Shown here one piece after another: positions 58,738 to 64,000 of a stretch of 64,000 nt of DNA (within the stretch, counting starts at the first letter, position 1; each line of letters starts with the position of its first letter). The stretch spans positions 1 to 64,000 of the forward strand of contig NZ_JAPVLU010000004.1 in the NCBI RefSeq assembly GCF_027158205.1, read 5' to 3'. The position numbers and the translations under genes are program-made. The notes beneath the pieces are model-generated. The model worked only from the letters and a program-made list of their open reading frames with translations. It did not search any database and was not told the DNA's origin. This DNA is from Streptomyces sp. H39-S7. Its GTDB lineage: Bacteria; Actinomycetota; Actinomycetes; Streptomycetales; Streptomycetaceae.

Positions 58738-60117
58738 ATGCACACCACCGCTACGGATACGCGCAGGGGGGGCCGCTGGATCGAGCAGTGGGACCCGGAG
58801 GACACCGAGTTCTGGGAGAACGGCGGCCGCAGGACCGCCAACCGCAATCTGCTCTTCTCCATCCTCTCCGAGCACATCGGCTTCTCCGTCTGGACCCTCT
58901 GGTCGGTCCTGGTGCTCTTCATGGGCCCCGAGTACGGCATCGACCCGGCCGGAAAGTTCTTCCTGGTCGGCATGGCGACGGCGGTCGGCGCCTTCGTCCG
59001 GATCCCGTACACGTTCGCCGTGGCGCGCTTCGGCGGCCGCAACTGGACGATCTTCAGTGCACTGATGCTGCTGCTTCCCACCATCGCGGCCGTGATCGTG
59101 ATGAAGCCCGGCACCTCGTACGGCACCTTCCTGCTGGTGGCGGCGCTCACCGGGGTGGGCGGCGGCAACTTCGCCTCCTCCATGACCAACATCAACTCCT
59201 TCTTCCCGCTCCGGAAGAAGGGCTGGGCGCTCGGCCTCAACGCGGGCGGCGGCAACATCGGCGTGCCGGTGCTCCAACTGGTCGGGCTCCTCGTCATCGG
59301 AACGGCGGGCGCCTCGCACCCGCGCATCCTGCTCGCCGTGTACATCCCGCTCATCGTGCTCGCGGCGGTGCTGGCCGCACTGCGGATGGACAACCTGGCA
59401 CCGGTCAGGAACGACACCGGCGCGGCCCGGGAGGCGGTGCGGGACGCCCACACCTGGATCATGTCCTTCCTCTACATCGGCACCTTCGGCTCGTTCATCG
59501 GCTACAGCTTCGCCTTCGGCCTCGTGCTGCAGAACCAGTTCTCCCGCACCCCGCTGCAGGCCGCGTCCATCACCTTCATCGGGCCGCTGCTCGGCTCGCT
59601 GATCCGCCCGGTCGGCGGACGGCTCGCCGACCGGTTCGGCGGAGCGCGCATCACGCTCTGGAACTTCCTCGGGATGGCCGCCGCGACGCTCGTCGTCGTG
59701 CTCGGTTCGGTGCAGAAGTCGCTGCCGGTCTTCACCACGGGCTTCATCGCCCTGTTCGTGCTCTCCGGGCTCGGCAACGGCTCGACGTACAAGATGATCC
59801 CCGGCATCTACCACGCCAAGGCGCTCGCCATGGGCCTCAGCGGGGAGGCCGCCGCAGCGTACGGGCGCCGGCTCTCCGGAGCCTCGATGGGTCTGATCGG
59901 CGCGGTCGGCGCGCTCGGCGGCCTCGGCATCAACCTGGCGTTCCGCCAGTCCTTCCTCACCGCGCACACCGGCACTCCGGCCTTCGTCTCCTTCCTGGCC
60001 TTCTACGCGGTGTGTTTCACACTCACCTGGGCCGTATACCTCCGCCGTCCCACCACCGCCGCGCCGCTCTCCCCGACGGCGGAACCGGCACCGCAGCTGA
60101 GCTACGCGGAGGTGTGA
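58738..60117 (+). CDS. narK: Nitrate/nitrite transporter NarK
   Basis: 459 residues, ATG with GGAGG five bases upstream. Twelve-helix MFS with the nitrate signature GGGNFASSMTNINSFFP and the second Gly-rich motif GLGNGSTYKMIPGIYHAKAL. Moves nitrate in or nitrite out. GTAAC and GTTTC half-sites face each other at 58678-58692, 46 bp before the start, a possible regulator site. The nitrate regulator gene nnaR is next downstream. Confidence 0.92.
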   Translation: MHTTATDTRRGGRWIEQWDPEDTEFWENGGRRTANRNLLFSILSEHIGFSVWTLWSVLVLFMGPEYGIDPAGKFFLVGMATAVGAFVRIPYTFAVARFGGRNWTIFSALMLLLPTIAAVIVMKPGTSYGTFLLVAALTGVGGGNFASSMTNINSFFPLRKKGWALGLNAGGGNIGVPVLQLVGLLVIGTAGASHPRILLAVYIPLIVLAAVLAALRMDNLAPVRNDTGAAREAVRDAHTWIMSFLYIGTFGSFIGYSFAFGLVLQNQFSRTPLQAASITFIGPLLGSLIRPVGGRLADRFGGARITLWNFLGMAAATLVVVLGSVQKSLPVFTTGFIALFVLSGLGNGSTYKMIPGIYHAKALAMGLSGEAAAAYGRRLSGASMGLIGAVGALGGLGINLAFRQSFLTAHTGTPAFVSFLAFYAVCFTLTWAVYLRRPTTAAPLSPTAEPAPQLSYAEV

Positions 60118-60207
60118 CCGGTCCGGCCGCGCCGGGACCCGGCACGGCGCGGCGGCGCCGGAGCGGCCCGGTGCGGCCGGATCCGGCCGCCGGCCGGGAA
60201 CCAGCAC

Positions 60208-60223
60208 GTAACACTGGTGAAAT
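60208..60223 (+). promoter_or_regulatory. GlnR box upstream of nnaR
   Basis: GTAAC-N6-GAAAT, one base from the GlnR consensus GTnAC-N6-GAAAC. It lies 132-147 bp before the nnaR start. From memory, nnaR is a GlnR target in S. coelicolor, which fits. The preceding 80 bp (60121-60200) can fold into GC-rich hairpins and may end narK transcription. Confidence 0.7.
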
Positions 60224-60354
60224 CCGGGCGAACCCCGCCCGTCACTCCGTGTTGGCACCATGCGTCCGACCGGCGGGAAAAGGCCGGATGTGAGCCCGAC
60301 CACCGGCGGCGGGGGCCACCAGATACGTGTTCCTCCAGCGGAGCGGGGCAAGCC

Positions 60355-61665
60355 ATGCAGGTGCGGAAGGCAGAACAGCGGGAGGACGGCGCGCGGGCGC
60401 CGTCCGCCACCGAGGCCACGGACCCCGTAGCCACGGACCCCGGGTCCACGAACTCCGGGTCCACCTCCACCGAACCCCCGCCCGCCGGGTCCGCGCCGCC
60501 GGTCACGGCTCCCGGGAAGGTCGCGGCGGCCGCCTCCGTGCTGCCGCTGGCCGGCTTCACGGTCGGCGTGACGGCGGCCCGGCGCGCCGACGAGCTGGTC
60601 GCGCTGCTGGAGCGGCGCGGGGCCGCGGTGCTGCGGGCGCCGGCGCTGCGGATCGTGCCGCTGCTGGACGACGCGGAACTCCTCTCCGCGACCAAGGAAC
60701 TGCTCGACAACGGTCCGGACATCGTGGTGGCCACCACCGCCATCGGCTTCCGCGGCTGGATCGGCGCGGCCGACGGCTGGGGCCTGGGCGAGGCCCTGCT
60801 GGCCCGGCTGGGCGAGGTGGAGGTGCTGGCCCGCGGTCCCAAGGTGAAGGGCGCGATCCGGGCGGCCGGGCTGACGGAGAGCTGGTCGCCGGCCTCCGAG
60901 TCGATGGCCGAGGTCCTCGACCGGCTCCTGGAGCAGGGCGTGGCGGGCCGCCGGATCGCCGTCCAGCTGCACGGTGAGCCGCTGCCCGGCTTCATCGAGT
61001 CGTTGCGGGCGGCGGGCGCCGAGGTCGTCGGCGTGCCGGTGTACCGGTGGATGGCGCCGGAGGACATCGGCCCGGTCGACCGGCTCATCGACGCGGTGAT
61101 CGCCCGGTCGGTCGACGCGCTGAGCTTCACGAGCGCCCCCGCGGTGGTCTCCCTGCTGGAACGTGCCGACCGGCTCGGCCGGCTCGACAAGCTGCTCGAC
61201 GCGCTGCGGCACGACGTCCTGCCGGCCTGCGTCGGACCCGTCACCGCCCTGCCGCTGGAGGCCCACGACATCCCGACGTCCCAGCCGGACCGCTTCCGGC
61301 TCGGCCCGCTCGTCCAGCTGATCGCCGCGGAACTGCCGGGGCGCGTGCGGTCGCTGCCCGTCGCGGGCCGCCGGATCGAGATCCGCGGCCAGGCAGTCGT
61401 CGTCGACGGCGAACTGCGGACCGTACCGCCCGCCGGCATGGCGCTGCTGCGCGCGCTGGCGCGGCGGCCGGGCTGGGTCGTCCCGCGCGCGGACCTGCTG
61501 AAGGCCCTGCCGGGCGCGGGCAGTGACGAACACGCCGTCGAGACGGCGATGGCCCGGCTGAGGACGGCGCTGGGCGCGCCCAAGCTCATCCAGACCGTCG
61601 TGAAGCGGGGGTACCGGCTGGCGCTGGATCCCCTGGCGGACGAGAAGTACGCGGGGGAGGAGTAG
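60355..61665 (+). CDS. nnaR: Nitrate/nitrite regulator NnaR (HemD-like plus winged helix)
   Basis: 436 residues from ATG 60355. A disordered Thr/Ser/Pro head (1 to about 60) precedes a uroporphyrinogen-III synthase-like fold (about 65-330, FTVGVTAARRADELVALLER, VATTAIGFRGWIG, SFTSAPAVVSLLE). A C-terminal winged helix (about 345-425, PPAGMALLRALARRPGWVVP, VKRGYRLAL) binds DNA. In Streptomyces this is NnaR, which with GlnR activates nitrite and nitrate assimilation genes such as narK. It is not expected to be the main HemD. Confidence 0.9.
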   Translation: MQVRKAEQREDGARAPSATEATDPVATDPGSTNSGSTSTEPPPAGSAPPVTAPGKVAAAASVLPLAGFTVGVTAARRADELVALLERRGAAVLRAPALRIVPLLDDAELLSATKELLDNGPDIVVATTAIGFRGWIGAADGWGLGEALLARLGEVEVLARGPKVKGAIRAAGLTESWSPASESMAEVLDRLLEQGVAGRRIAVQLHGEPLPGFIESLRAAGAEVVGVPVYRWMAPEDIGPVDRLIDAVIARSVDALSFTSAPAVVSLLERADRLGRLDKLLDALRHDVLPACVGPVTALPLEAHDIPTSQPDRFRLGPLVQLIAAELPGRVRSLPVAGRRIEIRGQAVVVDGELRTVPPAGMALLRALARRPGWVVPRADLLKALPGAGSDEHAVETAMARLRTALGAPKLIQTVVKRGYRLALDPLADEKYAGEE

Positions 61666-61693
61666 CCCCGGCGCCGCCTCCCCCGGCGGGTGG

Positions 61694-62344
61694 TCAGTCC
61701 TGGGCGGCCACCGCGCGGCGGCGGTGACGGGCGACGCGCTCCCGGTTGCCGCAGATCTCGCTGCTGCACCAGCGGCGGCGGCGCCCGCGCGACGCGTCGA
61801 GATAGACCAGGGAGCAGCTCTCCCCCTCGCACTGCCGCAGCTGGGCCCGTGCGACGGGGTCCGTGAGCAGTTCGACGGCGTCGCGCGCGACGGCCGCGAG
61901 CAGGGCGCCGCAGTCGGGCTGCGCGGCCAGGGTGCGGACGAGGGTGCCGTCCGGCGCGGGCCGGGCACTGGGCGCGGGCGGCGCGGCCAGCGCGGCGGCG
62001 TTGAGCCGGGAGACGTCGGCGGCCGAGGGCGTCGTCGACAGCGGATCATCGGCGGACAGCGCAGCGGGTGACGTGCCGTCCCGCGGCCCGGCGGCCAACT
62101 GCGTCGCCACGACCCGCCGCAGCACGTCCCGCAGCACCAGGAAGCGGCCGAGCCACGCCGCGTCGACCGCCACCGCCGTGCCGCTCGGGACGAGCCCGGT
62201 GCCGTAGAGCCACTGGGTCAGCCGGCGCGGCGAGTCGAGACGGTCGACAGGCTCCTCGGAGAGCCGTCCGGAGACCGTCGCGAGGAGGTCGAGGCTCACC
62301 CGCCCGGTGTCGAATCGAAGCTCGGAGGAGGCCGTAGCCGTCAT
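61694..62344 (-). CDS. CGNR zinc-finger / ABATE-domain regulator
   Basis: 216 residues. ABATE-type N-terminal region (LRFDTGRVSLDLLATVSGRL, WLGRFLVLRDVLRRVV) and a C-terminal CGNR zinc finger: Cys in QCEGESCSLVYLDASRGRRR, then WCSSEICGNRERVARHR (C-x4-C, C-x4-C). These are putative stress or detoxification regulators that bind DNA. It is convergent with nnaR (28 bp) and divergent from the helicase gene. Confidence 0.88.
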   Translation of the reverse strand: MTATASSELRFDTGRVSLDLLATVSGRLSEEPVDRLDSPRRLTQWLYGTGLVPSGTAVAVDAAWLGRFLVLRDVLRRVVATQLAAGPRDGTSPAALSADDPLSTTPSAADVSRLNAAALAAPPAPSARPAPDGTLVRTLAAQPDCGALLAAVARDAVELLTDPVARAQLRQCEGESCSLVYLDASRGRRRRWCSSEICGNRERVARHRRRAVAAQD

Positions 62345-62649
62345 GTGCCTGTCACCCTTCCAGTTGCTGCCGCCCGTGACCCGCTGCCCCCAGAGTGCCC
62401 CGCCCGGCCCACGTGGGCTAGGTCAAGGGACGGGCCAGTGGGCGGGTCCGCGGACAGGAGGGCGCGCGAGCGGTGCGCGGGGTCCCCGTTCCAACGGCCC
62501 GGTGATCGACCAGAGGTGGGGAATCGCGAGCCCGTCGCAGGCGGAGTGGTGCGCAGGGGGGCGCGGGTCGCGTACGGTTGCAGGCTGCCCCGTGCGTGTA
62601 GCCGAACCTGCACGGAGCGCTCTCAACGCACAGGAGAAGGGGGTCTTGC
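62345..62649. promoter_or_regulatory. Divergent gap between CGNR regulator and helicase genes
   Basis: 305 bp with no gene. TACGGT at 62573-62578 is a possible -10 for the helicase. GCCCACGTGGGC (62407-62418) is a perfect 12-bp palindrome that may be an operator. The inverted-repeat rifamycin-associated element described for helR genes is not seen. Confidence 0.35.
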
Positions 62650-64000
62650 GTGGCCGCGCAAACCGCAGCGCCCGGGGGGGTCCGGGACGTGGAGATCGCC
62701 GTCGAACAGGCGCACCTGGACCGGGTGTACCGCCGGCTCGAGGAGAAGATCCACGAAGCCGAGTTCCTCATGGATGACGCCGCCAAGCGCGGCCAGGTGG
62801 GAACACCCGGCGCGCTCGCCGAGCGCGACGCGCAGGTGTTCCGCGCCGGACTGCACCTCAACCGGCTCAACGCGGAGTTCGAGGACTTCCTCTTCGGACG
62901 GATCGACCTGCTGCAGGGCAAGGACGGAAAGCGGGGCGCCGACGGCGCGTTCACCTCGCTCGAACCGGCGGACGACGCCGTCGTGAACGACGCGGCGAAG
63001 ATCGCGGAAGTGCTGCACATCGGCCGCATCGGCGTCCTGGACGCCGACTACGCGCCGCTGGTGATCGACTGGCGGGCGCCCGCGGCCGCGCCGTTCTACC
63101 GCTCGACCCCGGTCGCCCCCGGGCGGGTGGTGCGCCGCCGCGTCATCCGCTCCAAGGGCCGCAGGGTGCTGGGGGTGGAGGACGACCTGCTGCGCCCGGA
63201 GCTGGAGACCGGGCTTCCGGTGGTCGGTGACGGTGCGCTGATGGCCGCGCTGGGGCAGGCCCGCAGCCACACGATGCGCGACATCGTGGCGAGCATCCAG
63301 GCCGAGCAGGACATGGTGATCAGGGCACCCGCCGCCTCCGTCACGGAGGTCACCGGCGGCCCCGGCACCGGCAAGACGGCGGTCGCGCTGCACCGCGCCG
63401 CGTACCTGCTCTACCAGGACCGCCGCCGGTACGCGGGCGGCATCCTGGTCGTCAGCCCGACGCCGCTGCTGGTGGCGTACACCGAGGGCGTCCTGCCGTC
63501 GCTCGGCGAGGAGGGCCAGGTCGCGATCCGCGCCGTCGGCTCGCTCGTCGACGGCGTCGAGGCCGACCTGTACGACGAGCCCGCGGTCGCCCGCATCAAG
63601 GGCTCGCTGCGCATGATGAAGGTGCTGCGCAACGCGGCGCGCGGCGCGCTGGAGGCCCCGCAGCCGGCCAGGCCCACGCAGCAGGCCGCCCTCTTCGAGG
63701 ACGACGAAGAGGACGACAGCGGTCCGCAGGTCTCCCGCACCACGCTGCGTGTCGTCGCCTTCGGGCGGCGGCTGGAGCTGGGCGAGCAGGAGCTGTCGCA
63801 GATCCGGCACAACGTGCTGGGCGGCACCGCCCCCGTGAACCTGCTGCGCCCCCGCGCCCGCAGGCTGCTGCTGGACGCGCTGTGGCGGAAGGCCGGACGC
63901 CGCTCCGACGACCAGGAACTGGCCGCCGAGGAGCGCCAGGGTTTCGACGAGGACATCTCGACGGAGCCGGAGTTCCTGGACTTCCTCCAGGGGTACTGGC
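62650..64000 (+). CDS. HelD-type RNA polymerase-recycling ATPase (partial)
   Basis: GTG 62650 with AGGAGAAGGGGG upstream; the frame stays open to the window end (450 codons seen). The N-terminal coiled coil (VEQAHLDRVYRRLEEKIHEA) enters the RNA polymerase secondary channel in this family. LVIDWRAPAAAPFY and the P-loop TEVTGGPGTGKTAVALHRAA (near 236) are UvrD-like superfamily 1 motifs. HelD removes stalled RNA polymerase from DNA; the HelR branch also gives rifamycin tolerance. Without the promoter element typical of helR, plain HelD is more likely. Confidence 0.88.
   Translation, partial: MAAQTAAPGGVRDVEIAVEQAHLDRVYRRLEEKIHEAEFLMDDAAKRGQVGTPGALAERDAQVFRAGLHLNRLNAEFEDFLFGRIDLLQGKDGKRGADGAFTSLEPADDAVVNDAAKIAEVLHIGRIGVLDADYAPLVIDWRAPAAAPFYRSTPVAPGRVVRRRVIRSKGRRVLGVEDDLLRPELETGLPVVGDGALMAALGQARSHTMRDIVASIQAEQDMVIRAPAASVTEVTGGPGTGKTAVALHRAAYLLYQDRRRYAGGILVVSPTPLLVAYTEGVLPSLGEEGQVAIRAVGSLVDGVEADLYDEPAVARIKGSLRMMKVLRNAARGALEAPQPARPTQQAALFEDDEEDDSGPQVSRTTLRVVAFGRRLELGEQELSQIRHNVLGGTAPVNLLRPRARRLLLDALWRKAGRRSDDQELAAEERQGFDEDISTEPEFLDFLQGYW

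Noticed and set aside
57571..62049. 1,492-codon minus-strand frame over LysR, narK and nnaR
   Set aside because: Antisense to three well-supported genes, rich in Arg/Gly/Asp and without domains.
62520..62545. GGAAT before the helicase gene as a SigR site
   Set aside because: The base triplet 18 bases later is not GTT, so the second half of the site is missing.
62345..62649. Rifamycin-associated element for HelR
   Set aside because: No inverted repeat of the known form is visible, so the gene is called HelD-type rather than HelR.

Overview
The window is a stretch of Streptomyces-type chromosome. GC content is very high with strong third-position GC, GTG and TTG starts are common, and the markers are typical of the genus: MtrAB-LpqB, long-form HPF, a 1,647-residue NAD-glutamate dehydrogenase, PkaA/PkaB, SmpB-tmRNA with an actinobacterial tag, and an NnaR-type regulator. 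From memory, the gene order resembles the S. coelicolor region around secA, gdh, pkaA and ssrA. This is recall, not a database result.

Layout. 1-360: 3' end of a 23S rRNA gene, 5S rRNA and a strong terminator. 510-5987 (minus): a MoxR/DUF58/DUF4350/DUF4129/multi-pass membrane operon. 6075-16426: methionine salvage (mtnA), the mtrA-mtrB-lpqB signalling operon, a ComF-like gene, hpf, an orphan NarL-type regulator, a YcaQ-type DNA glycosylase and an acetyltransferase. 16624-26713: secA, several small conserved genes and the giant gdh gene, closed by a 21-bp perfect terminator hairpin. 26789-28141: a membrane Ser/Thr kinase. 28252-35967 (minus): a cell-surface glycopolymer locus with two GT2/CDP-glycerol-phosphotransferase fusions and two methyltransferases. 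36135-39725 (minus): a sugar ABC importer without its own ATPase. 39922-47686: an FHA/FtsK-type ATPase divergent from pkaA and pkaB. 47780-49747: prfB and a LAXTG sortase substrate. 49968-51640: a small accessory island (Cys-containing miniprotein, XRE regulator, NUDIX hydrolase, ATPase remnant). 51712-56131: zinc-ribbon membrane protein, ftsE, ftsX, an S41 protease, smpB and tmRNA. 56180-64000: MFS exporter/LysR pair, narK-nnaR nitrate genes with a GlnR box, a CGNR zinc-finger regulator and the start of a HelD-type RNA polymerase-recycling ATPase.

Themes. Many genes concern the cell envelope and its signalling: MtrAB-LpqB, SecA, FtsEX, teichoic-type polymer enzymes, three membrane kinases, an FHA protein and a sortase substrate. 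A second theme is stress and ribosome rescue. Both hpf and ssrA carry sites of the SigR form GGAAY-N18-GTT; the ssrA site is an exact match. A third is nitrogen control (gdh, narK, nnaR).

The least ordinary items are an SdrD-B-like domain inserted in a sugar permease, a 95-nt imperfect hairpin between the glycopolymer genes, in-frame microsatellites and a degenerate GT2 motif in the larger polymerase, a lectin-like five-bladed propeller on PkaB, and the island at 50-51.6 kb with a TTA codon at codon 6 of its regulator. I found no CRISPR array, insertion sequence, prophage or complete integrative element.
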